64,000 nucleotides of DNA, taken from contig NZ_JARUKV010000023.1 of NCBI RefSeq assembly GCF_029688865.1, forward strand, positions 1-64,000. The letters run 5' to 3'. Under the pieces are notes generated by a model. The model made no database searches and had not been told where the DNA came from. It saw nothing but the letters and a program-made list of their open reading frames with translations. A program made the position numbers and the translations under genes. This stretch comes from Natronococcus sp. A-GB7 (GTDB taxonomy: Archaea; Halobacteriota; Halobacteria; Halobacteriales; Natrialbaceae). This document shows, piece by piece, positions 1 through 8,433 of this stretch. Position 1 is the first letter of the stretch. Every line of letters starts with the position of its first letter.

Positions 1-40
1 CATTCATTTATAGCAGACACAGGTATAATATAATACAGCG

Positions 41-1234
41 TTATCCTGCCGTGATATCTGTCCAGATCTCGTCATATCGCTCGATGACGTCGTCTGAACG
101 CGGCCAGCTATGGTACGACCGGTCGAGTTCGTCTTCGGTGATGACGAGGTCGTCGATGAAATCCTCAGCATCGCCTTCTTTCTCCCACTCGTCGTCCCAC
201 TTTTCACGAATGGTGTCTCCAAACTCGCCGTCAGTAAACGCCTCATTCTCCATTGGCGGACGATACACGGTTGTTTCGACAAGTTTCTCCATTCCTTCGT
301 CTGAAAACAGAAAGTCCGTGTACATCGTGCTTGTAACCGGATGCGGTCCGCCCGTCGGAATTGCGACTTCGTTTGGACTTACAAGCGTTCCTTCCTCCGG
401 AATGAACCAGTCAACGTCCGCGCCGTGATTGTACATCGCTCTGAATGCCCGACCGTCCGTATGGGTTCCGAGAGCAGCATCGCCACTCATGAGCAACTGC
501 ATCTGTGTCTCGTGTTCGTCGGCGTAGTTGAAGACGAGGTCGCGCTGCTGTTCGAGCACTTCTCTAATTTCCTCGAAGTCGTCGGGGTCGTTCGGATCTT
601 GTCCGGTGTAGAGCGCACCGACTTCACAGAGGAAGCCACTGAGGTGCGCCATCATCGAAATTTCGTCGGCGAACTCTTCATCCCAGAGGATGTCAATCGA
701 CTCCGGCGGATCTTCGATTTCGTTGGTGTTGTACAGGACAACCGGACCGAGTACAATGGCATGAGGAATGCCATATACACCTCCCACTCCATCGTCGCTC
801 CAGAACAGATCCCGGTGCAGATCAATATACTGGTCAGCTACATCCACGTTCGGCAACTCGTCAACTGGAATCGGTTCAAGGGCATCTTCTTCGTTCGCCC
901 GATGAATCCACTCGGTGTTCAGCCCGACGTGATCAATCCCGTGATTGTCCGGGTTCGATTGGACGTTCGTGAACCAGTCTGACGGTGTTGCGTATACCTC
1001 CGTTTCGTAACTGCTGATATCGTACTCTTCAGCGAAAGCTTCTGCTCCCCATTCGTTCCATTCCCCATACCAGTTCCAGGCGTGGAGTCCGTCTTCGTAC
1101 TCCTCCGGAGGCCAGTCATCGAAATCGATTTCGACTGGTCTTGTGTACTCTTCCTCCTCCCCGCCCAGACATCCAGCCAAGCTTGCTAAACCGGCCGCTC
1201 CAGCACCTTTCAGTATGTTCCGTCGACTTGTCAT
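41..1234 (-). CDS. ABC transporter substrate-binding lipoprotein, spermidine/putrescine type (paralogue 1)
   Basis: Extracellular solute receptor of a PotD-like importer. The protein (397 aa from the chosen ATG) starts with a twin-arginine signal (TSRRNILKG), a short hydrophobic stretch and a lipobox (LAGCLGG), so it is probably Tat-exported and lipid-anchored at the cysteine. The rest is an acidic periplasmic-binding fold closely similar to the products at 4242-5432 and 12848-14044. A longer GTG start at 1249 exists, but the ATG at 1234 puts the arginines at the usual place. It is last in the minus-strand cluster, 123 bp after the permease at 1358, and has its own TATA-like AAAAATTTAAG at about 1270-1282. 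The real ligand cannot be read from the sequence; the neighbouring hydrolases suggest an amine, ureide or N-acyl compound rather than spermidine itself. Confidence 0.9.
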   Translation of the reverse strand: MTSRRNILKGAGAAGLASLAGCLGGEEEEYTRPVEIDFDDWPPEEYEDGLHAWNWYGEWNEWGAEAFAEEYDISSYETEVYATPSDWFTNVQSNPDNHGIDHVGLNTEWIHRANEEDALEPIPVDELPNVDVADQYIDLHRDLFWSDDGVGGVYGIPHAIVLGPVVLYNTNEIEDPPESIDILWDEEFADEISMMAHLSGFLCEVGALYTGQDPNDPDDFEEIREVLEQQRDLVFNYADEHETQMQLLMSGDAALGTHTDGRAFRAMYNHGADVDWFIPEEGTLVSPNEVAIPTGGPHPVTSTMYTDFLFSDEGMEKLVETTVYRPPMENEAFTDGEFGDTIREKWDDEWEKEGDAEDFIDDLVITEDELDRSYHSWPRSDDVIERYDEIWTDITAG

Positions 1235-1357
1235 TGTATAACTAACCACACGTTTGTCGCTTTCCCCCTTAAATTTTTGGGCGTAAAAAGGATTTCACGA
1301 GTGAGCCGATAGCAAACTAAGTAACCTCAGCCCCATCCATGAAAACCGATAACAATA

Positions 1358-2185
1358 TTAGCGAATTGTGATCCGTTCAACGTCGGTAATTATCACTGCC
1401 AGTGCAACCATCAGCACTGCAACCGCTAAGAACACGATACTGATGACATTGATTTCAGGGGTCATCGTGTGTTCGATACGGCCCCAAAGGTACACTGGGA
1501 GTGTCTCCATGCCAGTGCCACGGACGAAATACGTGTAGACAAACTCATTGAACGAGATCGTAAATGCGAGTAGTCCCCCAGCGACGACACCCGGGAGAAT
1601 ATTGGGCAACGTCACCCGTCGAAACGTCGTAATTGAGTTTGCCCCGAGGTCCTTTGATGCTTCTTCTAGCGTCGTATCGAATGAGAGAAACGATGGAAGG
1701 ATAATGAGCGCTGCAAACGGGAGAATACGAACAATATGTGCAATAACAACCTCCCAGTACGAACCGGACCCGCCGAGCATACCAAATAGCAGCGTCAATG
1801 CAATACCGACAACGATCAGTGGCACAATTAGTGGAAGCGCAATGAGAACGGTTATAACTCCCTTTCCCGGGAAGTCGTACTTGGCGAACGCATACGAGTA
1901 CATTATCGCAAGAGCGACAGCGATCGGTGTCGCAACGGCACTCACTTGGAGCGAAGTGAAGATTGCGGATCTCGCTTGACTGTTCTCCACGAATATATGA
2001 TAGAACTCTAGCGTGAGATTTTCGGGTGGGAAGGTAAGAACGCTATCGGAAAATGACATTAATGCGACGACGATAATCGGGAGCCACAGAAACAGGAAAA
2101 GAGGGATCAGCACGAGTAATCCAACCTGCTTCCCATGGTCCTCAAGGAACCGTTCGAGTGGACGGATAATGGTGTTGACGTTCAT
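1358..2185 (-). CDS. ABC transporter permease, PotC-like
   Basis: Inner-membrane subunit of the polyamine-type importer, 275 aa, about six transmembrane helices. The cytoplasmic EAA loop that docks on the ATPase is visible as EEASKDLGANSITTF near residues 165-180 followed by the typical RVTLPNILPG. The first helix lies around residues 20-45. Its start codon overlaps the stop of the upstream permease (2185), so the two are translationally coupled and form the usual PotB/PotC heterodimer. Length is normal for PotC. Substrate is not known. Confidence 0.9.
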   Translation of the reverse strand: MNVNTIIRPLERFLEDHGKQVGLLVLIPLFLFLWLPIIVVALMSFSDSVLTFPPENLTLEFYHIFVENSQARSAIFTSLQVSAVATPIAVALAIMYSYAFAKYDFPGKGVITVLIALPLIVPLIVVGIALTLLFGMLGGSGSYWEVVIAHIVRILPFAALIILPSFLSFDTTLEEASKDLGANSITTFRRVTLPNILPGVVAGGLLAFTISFNEFVYTYFVRGTGMETLPVYLWGRIEHTMTPEINVISIVFLAVAVLMVALAVIITDVERITIR

Positions 2186-3105
2186 TAGTTTTCACCTCCG
2201 GTATCAGGACGTTTCAGAATCTTGTCTTCGACGCCGGCGAGCACGGCCAAGAGCAACGACGCGACCACGGCGAGCGTGAGGAATACGCCGAGTGCCGCTC
2301 CGAAGTTCCAGTTGAAAGCTTGGTTGAACTGATTATCGATCACCATGCCAATCATTACTGACCCCGTTCCACCCAATAGTGCTGGCGTAACGAACGCACC
2401 AAAGGCCGGGACGGCAACGAGAATCAGGCCAGCGTAGATTCCGTTCTTCGTCATTGGCAATGTGACAGTGAAGAACGTCTTCAGCGGGCCAGCACCGAGG
2501 TCCTTCGCCGCTTCGATGAGGTCTTCGTCCATCGTCTTTATCGACGCGTAAAACGGTAGGACGGCTAACGGAAGCCAGACATATATTAGCCCGACGAGGA
2601 CCGCCTCATGTGAGAACATGAACCGTTGGGACCCCTCGACAACACCGCCGGTGTTTAGTAGCCAGTTGAGAACTCCATCCGCTTGCAGGATGTTGATCCA
2701 AGCGTACATCCGCACAATGTAGTTAGTCCAAAACGGCAGAATGACGAGCAACAGAAGTAGCGTCGTCTTTCTGGAGAACCGGACCATACTGTACGCGAGC
2801 GTGTAGCCAAGCGTCACGGTGAAGATGGTCGTTGCAACGGTGATTAGGAATGTATCCCCGATAATCCCTAAGTAGAGCGGATCAAAGATCCGGCTGAAGT
2901 TTTCCATCGTGTAGTCGGCCGGAGGCAGTCCGGTGAGAAACGCATACCAGACCATGATGAGTACTGGGACGATGAAGAACGCCACCAGGAGTCCAGCTGT
3001 CGGCCCTGCCAGCAACAGCACTTGCAGCCGCGGTCGATCACGAATGTAATCGAGAACTGACTGTGAGTACTCATTGAATTTGGACGTCTCCGTTTTCGTC
3101 GCCAT
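2185..3105 (-). CDS. ABC transporter permease, PotB-like
   Basis: Second membrane subunit of the importer, 306 aa, with an N-terminal cytoplasmic tail of about 30 residues followed by about six transmembrane helices. The EAA motif reads EAAKDLGAGPLKTF then TVTLPMTKNG, as in PotB. The gene starts one base after the stop of the ATPase gene (3107) and overlaps the next permease by one base, so ATPase, PotB-like and PotC-like genes are one transcription unit. Product acts in the cytoplasmic membrane with the ATPase at 3107-4201 and the binding proteins on either side. Confidence 0.9.
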   Translation of the reverse strand: MATKTETSKFNEYSQSVLDYIRDRPRLQVLLLAGPTAGLLVAFFIVPVLIMVWYAFLTGLPPADYTMENFSRIFDPLYLGIIGDTFLITVATTIFTVTLGYTLAYSMVRFSRKTTLLLLLVILPFWTNYIVRMYAWINILQADGVLNWLLNTGGVVEGSQRFMFSHEAVLVGLIYVWLPLAVLPFYASIKTMDEDLIEAAKDLGAGPLKTFFTVTLPMTKNGIYAGLILVAVPAFGAFVTPALLGGTGSVMIGMVIDNQFNQAFNWNFGAALGVFLTLAVVASLLLAVLAGVEDKILKRPDTGGEN

Positions 3106-3106
3106 T

Positions 3107-4201
3107 TTATGCTACCTCCTTGCTAGGGAACACAAGACAGTCATCCGTCTTCCACTGCACGTAGACGTCTTCACCGATCTCGAATTCAGTCCTCGTATCC
3201 TGTTGTTCGATTACCAAGAACTCCTCATCTTCCGTGTCGACTATGTACGCGATGTTGTCCCCACGGTACATCCGATTTATCACCGTTCCACCGATCTCGA
3301 ATGCTGTTCCATCTCCATTCGAGGACGTTTGTTGGAGGGTAACGTTCTGCGGTCGGACGCCGATGTCGACCGCCTCAGCGTTGAGGGCTGGGGTTGTGGT
3401 TTCCATTACCGGTACCCGGACTAAAGTTCCGTTCGTTTGTACTTCAACTGTATCATCGTTCGCTTCGACGACCTTAGAGTACACCGAATTCAGGTCCCCA
3501 ATAAATTGTGCGACGAACTGCGACTCTGGATCACGGTAGATCTCTTCTGGCGTGCCGATTTGCTCGATCTTCCCCTCGTTCAAGACAACCATACGGTCGG
3601 AAACAGACATCGCTACTTCCTGGTCATGAGTCACGTACAGAAACGTAATCCCGGTTTCCTCCTGTATCTGCTGAAGTTCGAACTGCATCCGCTGGCGGAG
3701 TTTACGGTCGAGAGAGGCGAGCGGCTCGTCAAACAGTACGACACTCGGTTCGTTAACCAGCGCTCTCGCCAGTGCAACACGTTGTTGTTCGCCGCCGCTC
3801 AGCTGATCGATGTCTCGATTGCCGTAGCCTGCGAGGTCGACTATTTCAAGCATCTCCGTGGCACGGCGTTGTTGTTCGTCTTTCGAAACCCCCTTTTGTT
3901 GGAGTCCGTACTTGATGTTCTCGGCGACGGTGAGGTGTGGGAACAACGCCAGATCCTGAAACACCATGTTAACTTCCCGCTCGAACGGCGCCATTCCGAC
4001 CACCTCCTTGCCGAGAATTTCGATCGACCCACTTGTCGGTGATTCGAATCCGGCGATCATTCGCAGAATTGTCGACTTCCCGGACCCGCTCGGCCCTAGT
4101 ACGGAAACGAACTCCCCCTCTTCGATGTCGAAATTTGCACCCTCAACGGCAGTAACGTTACCAAACTCCTTCCTCAAGTCTTGAATTGATACGATTGACA
4201 T
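3107..4201 (-). CDS. ABC transporter ATP-binding protein, PotA/CysA type
   Basis: Energises the importer by ATP hydrolysis on the cytoplasmic face. In the 364-aa protein Walker A is GPSGSGKST (residues 36-44), the Q-loop follows at FQDLALF (81-87), the signature is LSGGEQQ (134-140), Walker B is VVLFDEP (154-160), and the switch histidine lies in YVTHDQ. The C-terminal 120 residues form the TOBE regulatory domain typical of PotA, MalK and CysA proteins, including RPQNV. It lies between binding protein 2 (upstream, 40 bp) and the two permeases (immediately downstream). Family identification is firm; transported substrate is open. Confidence 0.93.
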   Translation of the reverse strand: MSIVSIQDLRKEFGNVTAVEGANFDIEEGEFVSVLGPSGSGKSTILRMIAGFESPTSGSIEILGKEVVGMAPFEREVNMVFQDLALFPHLTVAENIKYGLQQKGVSKDEQQRRATEMLEIVDLAGYGNRDIDQLSGGEQQRVALARALVNEPSVVLFDEPLASLDRKLRQRMQFELQQIQEETGITFLYVTHDQEVAMSVSDRMVVLNEGKIEQIGTPEEIYRDPESQFVAQFIGDLNSVYSKVVEANDDTVEVQTNGTLVRVPVMETTTPALNAEAVDIGVRPQNVTLQQTSSNGDGTAFEIGGTVINRMYRGDNIAYIVDTEDEEFLVIEQQDTRTEFEIGEDVYVQWKTDDCLVFPSKEVA

Positions 4202-4241
4202 GGTATTTCTCCTTGCTATTTGCTGTCGTAGGTCTTAATGT

Positions 4242-5432
4242 TTATCCAGCGGTAACCGCGGTCCAGATTTCGTCGTAGCGTTCGATGACATCGCTCGATC
4301 GGGGCCAGTTATGGAACAGGTTGTCCAGTGTCTCTTCAGAGAGAACCAGATCGTTAATGAAGTCCTCCGCCTCGCCGTACTTCTCCCACTCGTCATCCCA
4401 CTTCTCACGGATGATATCGCCGAGTTCACCATCAGTAAACTCTTCGTTGTCCACTGGCGGGCGATACAGAGATGTCTCGATCATTCGTTCCATCCCCTCG
4501 TCGCTGAAGAGGAAATTCAGGTACATAGTGCTCGTAACTGGGTTCGGGGCGTTCTTAGGAATAATAATCGTGTCAGTCCCCCACGTTGCACCTTCTTCAG
4601 GAATAAACCAGTCGACATCGCCACCCTGGTTGTACATCGCCCTGAACGCTCGTCCGTCCATATGTGTGCCGACTGTCGCATCACCGCTCATCAAGAGTTG
4701 CATCTGCGTCTGATGATCATCGGCGTAGGTGAAGACGAGGTCGCGCTGCTGTTCGAGCACTTCTCTGATTTCCTCGAAGTCGTCGGGATCGTTCGGATCC
4801 TGTCCCGTGTATAAGGCGCCCGCCTCACACAGGATCGCAGGCTGATGAGCGATCATCGATATCTCGTTAGCGAACTCTTCATCCCAGAGGATGTCGATCG
4901 ATTCGGGTGGGTCTTGAAGTTCTTGCGTGTTGTACATCACGATCGGACTGATCACGACCGAGTGGGGAACACCGTAGAGACCGCCTACCCCCTCGTCGCT
5001 CCAGAACTGCTCTTGATGGGCATCAAGATATTGATCGGGAATCTCCACGTTGGGCATCATCTCGATCGGGATCGGCTCCAGCAAATCCTCTTCGACGGCC
5101 CGATACTGCCACTCTGTGAAGGCACCTATCTGATCGATACCATGGTTTTCCGGATTTGACTGAAGATTGGTGAACCAGTCACCTGGTGCTGCATACGTTT
5201 CGGTCGAGAAACTATCGAGATCGTGTTCTTCGGCGAACGTTTCGGTCCCCCACTCATTCCATTCAGCATACCAATTCCAGGTATTGAGCTCGTCGGTGTA
5301 CGATTCCGGCGGCCAATCCTCAATTTCAACCGGCCGGACGTACTCACTGTTGCTGTCTCCTCCGAGACAGCCTGCGAGACTACCTATCCCGATCGCTCCG
5401 GCGGATTTAAGGACATTACGCCTGTTTATCAT
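4242..5432 (-). CDS. ABC transporter substrate-binding lipoprotein, spermidine/putrescine type (paralogue 2)
   Basis: First gene of the importer cluster, 396 aa from the ATG at 5432 (a longer ATG at 5453 adds seven residues before the Tat motif). Signal peptide NRRNVLKSAG, then lipobox LAGCLGG. Very similar to the product at 41-1234 over its whole length, with shared blocks such as PNDPDDFEEIREVLEQQRD and MDGRAFRAMYN. Two receptors in one cluster around one set of permeases suggests that they bring different ligands to the same channel. An A/T-rich TATA-like element (AAAATTTTAAGT on the minus strand, about 5467-5478) precedes it. The divergent IclR gene begins 223 bp away and is the obvious candidate regulator. 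Confidence 0.9.
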   Translation of the reverse strand: MINRRNVLKSAGAIGIGSLAGCLGGDSNSEYVRPVEIEDWPPESYTDELNTWNWYAEWNEWGTETFAEEHDLDSFSTETYAAPGDWFTNLQSNPENHGIDQIGAFTEWQYRAVEEDLLEPIPIEMMPNVEIPDQYLDAHQEQFWSDEGVGGLYGVPHSVVISPIVMYNTQELQDPPESIDILWDEEFANEISMIAHQPAILCEAGALYTGQDPNDPDDFEEIREVLEQQRDLVFTYADDHQTQMQLLMSGDATVGTHMDGRAFRAMYNQGGDVDWFIPEEGATWGTDTIIIPKNAPNPVTSTMYLNFLFSDEGMERMIETSLYRPPVDNEEFTDGELGDIIREKWDDEWEKYGEAEDFINDLVLSEETLDNLFHNWPRSSDVIERYDEIWTAVTAG

Positions 5433-5610
5433 GGTGACATTCATCGGAACCATCTTCGACTACTCACTTAAAATTTTCCTGGACGAGTGTGCGCTCATAC
5501 CATTTTCTCTCCCGAACATTTGATCTGAAACAGAACCTCATTCATTGGTCGGTCAGCCCCGGGATGCCACTTTTTTATTGTTTGTTCTCTCGGTCGACTA
5601 TGGCTTTCGA

Positions 5611-5641
5611 CTATCCGAAACAATAATGAGGTCCGGAATAG
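5611..5641. promoter_or_regulatory. Imperfect inverted repeat before the IclR gene
   Basis: CTATCCG (5611-5617) and CGGAATAG (5634-5641) are near-complementary arms about 16 bp apart, just upstream of the IclR start at 5656 and inside the divergent promoter region shared with the importer cluster. TCGACTA also occurs twice 14-15 bp apart around 5594-5614. IclR proteins usually bind such sites near their own promoter; this assignment is inference only. Confidence 0.3.
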
Positions 5642-5655
5642 ATATGAGATACGTA

Positions 5656-6444
5656 ATGACGACTCACACTCGGGCGAAAAACCCAGTAAAAGGGGTTGAG
5701 AGGGCGTTCCACATACTCGAAACAGTAGAGGAGCACCATAACCTACGGTTGACAGACATCGCAGCCGAAGTCGGTTTGGCACGAAGCACCACCCACCGCT
5801 ACCTGAAGACGCTCGAATCGATGGGCTACTTAGTCCGAGATGATAACCAATACACGCTCTCCCACCAGTTTCTTCGATTTGCAACACACGTACGTACACG
5901 TGACCCGAGATACAGCTTGATTGATGAGAAAGTACAACAGCTCGCACAGGAAACGGGTGAACTCGTCCAGTTCATAATTGAAGAACACGGACAGACAATC
6001 TACGTTCTTCAGAGCATTGGTGAGAACGGCGTCCAGATCAATACGAAACTGGGAAAGTCTGACCCAGTTCACACTACCGCCGCCGGGAAAGCAATTCTCT
6101 CGACGTGGTCAACGGCGGAGGTTGACAATCTTATTGACGAGTACGGACTTCCGGAACTGACGCCCCAATCAATTACCAGCCGAGATGAACTCTTTGAGGA
6201 GATAGACCGAATTCAAACCCGGGGATACAGCGTCAACAATCAGGAGAACGTTGACGGGTTGAAGGCCGTCTCCGTCCCCATTATGGACTCCAGGGACAGA
6301 GCACTCGGATCACTGAGCGTGTCTGGACCGACACACCGAATGAAAGGTGACTGGTTCACGGACGAGCTTCCTGATTTACTCCTCGGTATAAGTAATGAAC
6401 TTGAGCTAAACTTCAGGTATTTACAACAGTCCAGTCCCAAATAA
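5656..6444 (+). CDS. IclR family transcriptional regulator
   Basis: DNA-binding regulator of catabolic genes, 262 aa. An N-terminal winged helix (about residues 10-70) contains LRLTDIAAEVGLARSTTHRY, and the C-terminal part is the IclR effector-binding GAF-like domain with HTTAAGKAILS around residue 140 and a GSLSVSGP block near the end. I chose the ATG at 5656 because it gives the usual family length; the open frame extends 37 codons upstream without homologous-looking sequence. It is divergent from the binding protein/ABC cluster and so probably controls it and perhaps the hydrolase genes on the far side. The effector is not predictable. Confidence 0.9.
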   Translation: MTTHTRAKNPVKGVERAFHILETVEEHHNLRLTDIAAEVGLARSTTHRYLKTLESMGYLVRDDNQYTLSHQFLRFATHVRTRDPRYSLIDEKVQQLAQETGELVQFIIEEHGQTIYVLQSIGENGVQINTKLGKSDPVHTTAAGKAILSTWSTAEVDNLIDEYGLPELTPQSITSRDELFEEIDRIQTRGYSVNNQENVDGLKAVSVPIMDSRDRALGSLSVSGPTHRMKGDWFTDELPDLLLGISNELELNFRYLQQSSPK

Positions 6445-6831
6445 AGGAATTAATATTGTATGAGAGCTAAAACCCTCCGTTTTTAATTCACTTATCGATA
6501 CACTACTTTTCACTGGTGAAAATTTATAAACATAAGCATCGCTTTACTGAAGTACTGATGTAAATATTCACTAGTTGCCGACCTGTATTCACCTCTCAGT
6601 AGTAATCTATTCTCATACATTTTTCCGTATATTCGAAATCCACTAACCGCTCAGGATATACGGATACCCGGCAGAATGAATCTCATAAGATAATCAGAGT
6701 TTCCTACCGAGGAAATTAGACCGCAATTCACCTAGAACACCGCTGCAGGCACGTCTATATCTTTCTTTGTTATCACCGAGTCCAGAACGCGGTATGGATC
6801 ACAAGGGAGGTGGTCCCTTGATATGCTGGCG
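6445..6831. other. Convergent AT-rich intergenic region with two inverted repeats
   Basis: 387 bp between the 3' ends of the IclR gene and the amidohydrolase gene, clearly richer in A/T than its neighbours. It has the symmetric TTTTCACTGGTGAAAA (6507-6522, 7-bp arms, followed by a TATA-like AATTTATAAA) and TCCGTATA...TATACGGA (6624-6631 and 6657-6664). No convincing protein-coding frame. It may hold two terminators or a small RNA; nothing more can be supported. Confidence 0.4.
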
Positions 6832-8112
6832 TCACTCGGTTACTTTGTGCTCTGGCAGGAGTTCGCCGTCCCGAGCGACGACTGTACCATCCTTGATGAC
6901 GTATCGGCGAGTCGCTTGCGAAATGATGGCCCACTGGGGCGACGGCTCGTCAAATACCACGAGATTAGCGGGGTTCCCTTCTTTGAGGCCGTACTGTTTT
7001 TCGATATCGAGTGCCGTCGCTCCCTGTTCGGTAATCATACTCCAGAGCCAGCCGAGTCCCTCGTTTGTGTCGAACCACCGGTAGTCGTCGACGAACGTCC
7101 GATCGCCGTGGAGTTTGGTCGACTCGACAAGTGCACCCTCCAGCGAGTCGGCGTTACCGTGCGGGAAGACGAAATCCCGGTCGTTGTCAGTCCCGTGAGC
7201 GAGGGTAACACCGCTTTCCAGGAGTTCGCGGACTGGCATTGACGGCCTGGTACTCTGATAGCAGGAGACGACGCTCGTCTCTCGTGCATTGAACTCGTCG
7301 ATCAATCCGTCTATCTGCCACTCCGGGAGGTGGGAGAGACAGAAGCAGTGACTCGCGGTCACCCTGCCGTCGTACCCGTTCTTCTCGGTGTACTCAAGGA
7401 GGCGTTCGAGGGTATAGCCGCCGAGCGTTCCGCCGTCTTGGATGTGCACGTCCAGTCCGACATCGTGCTCACTCGCGATGTCGAACCACGCTTCGATGGT
7501 TCCTTCGATGTTCTTGTTGCTTCCCGCCGGATCGCTCCCGCCGACGAGTACCGGCTCATTGATCGATCCGCTGTGCTTCCCGAGTTCGATCGCGTCGCTG
7601 AGGATCCGTTTTCCTGCCTCGTCAGGAACGTGTCTCGCCGCGGGGACGAGTTGGATGTCCGCGAGGTGACTCGCCTCGTCTCGTGCCGCAGTTACTGCCT
7701 CCATATTCTGTAGCCCGAACGTCTCGTGATTCACGGTGACGTGACTACGAATATAGGTGGTTCCCGCGGCGACTGCCATTTCGATGTTCTGTAACGCACG
7801 TTGCGTTATCTCTTCGACGGATGCGTCGGCGAAGTACTCCTCTTCGCGAGCCATGATCTCGGCGAAGTCGAACGATGATTCGTTCCCTTTCGGCCGCCGT
7901 TCGCCACACGCGGCGAACGACTTGTCGATGTGCATGTGGCTGTCGACGAATCCTGGTCCGACGAGGTTCTCTTCGGCATCGATTTCGGTGTCAGCACCCG
8001 CATCGATCTCCTTTTCGAGCGTAGCGATCGTTCCGTCTGCGATCCCGATGGCGAGTGTCCGGTCGTGTTCGTTACTGTACGCGTTGCGGATGATAATGTC
8101 GTATTCTGCCAT
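6832..8112 (-). CDS. Amidohydrolase family protein, cytosine deaminase-like
   Basis: Metal-dependent hydrolase of the amidohydrolase superfamily, 426 aa, related to cytosine deaminase and N-isopropylammelide-type hydrolases. Visible ligands and catalytic positions: DSHMHIDK (first metal HxH, about residue 60), DVHIQDGG (third His, about 220), TASHC (fourth His) and AHGTDND (metal Asp, about 315). Cytosine deaminase has an HxxE at the third position; here it reads HIQD, so the substrate or mechanism may differ. N-terminal beta-sandwich residues and the C-terminal NLVVFDEPSPQ segment are normal for the superfamily. It has its own TATA-like element (about 8165-8177 on the minus strand). Probable role: deamination or hydrolysis of a cyclic N-compound imported by the nearby ABC system. 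Confidence 0.8.
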   Translation of the reverse strand: MAEYDIIIRNAYSNEHDRTLAIGIADGTIATLEKEIDAGADTEIDAEENLVGPGFVDSHMHIDKSFAACGERRPKGNESSFDFAEIMAREEEYFADASVEEITQRALQNIEMAVAAGTTYIRSHVTVNHETFGLQNMEAVTAARDEASHLADIQLVPAARHVPDEAGKRILSDAIELGKHSGSINEPVLVGGSDPAGSNKNIEGTIEAWFDIASEHDVGLDVHIQDGGTLGGYTLERLLEYTEKNGYDGRVTASHCFCLSHLPEWQIDGLIDEFNARETSVVSCYQSTRPSMPVRELLESGVTLAHGTDNDRDFVFPHGNADSLEGALVESTKLHGDRTFVDDYRWFDTNEGLGWLWSMITEQGATALDIEKQYGLKEGNPANLVVFDEPSPQWAIISQATRRYVIKDGTVVARDGELLPEHKVTE

Positions 8113-8230
8113 CGTTTCTCCTCTAACGCTGTTGAGTGCGTTACGTCGTTACGTGGTTGAAATACTGTATAAGTGTTTGGGGAGAGAACACTGTTCACGG
8201 AATCGACGCGTAGTGAACGAGTTCATCAGC

Positions 8231-8256
8231 GTGGTGTCTCCACCGCTAGACACCAC
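8231..8256. promoter_or_regulatory. Perfect 9-bp inverted repeat
   Basis: GTGGTGTCT (8231-8239) and AGACACCAC (8248-8256) are exact complements with an 8-bp spacer, located between the M20 hydrolase 3' end (8434) and the amidohydrolase start (8112). It could be a hairpin ending the upstream transcript or an operator about 120 bp upstream of the amidohydrolase. The remaining 8113-8433 sequence contains no gene I can support. Confidence 0.4.
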
Positions 8257-8433
8257 AAACCGTTGGGAGCGCTGTATACGAAGACGGTTCGCGAACCGAG
8301 TTTTCAGGAAAACACGGCCAATCGTTCTCGGCCGAAGAGGAAGGGTGGTCGGCGCCGATCCGATCAGCGGCCCGCTCGCGGAGTTCGCGTCGCTTGCGTG
8401 CACGTAAGCGTCCGAACCGGACCGGTGCGACAG

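Noticed and set aside
341-982. 213-codon open frame antisense to binding protein 1
   Set aside because: Shadow frame; the opposite strand encodes the conserved receptor.
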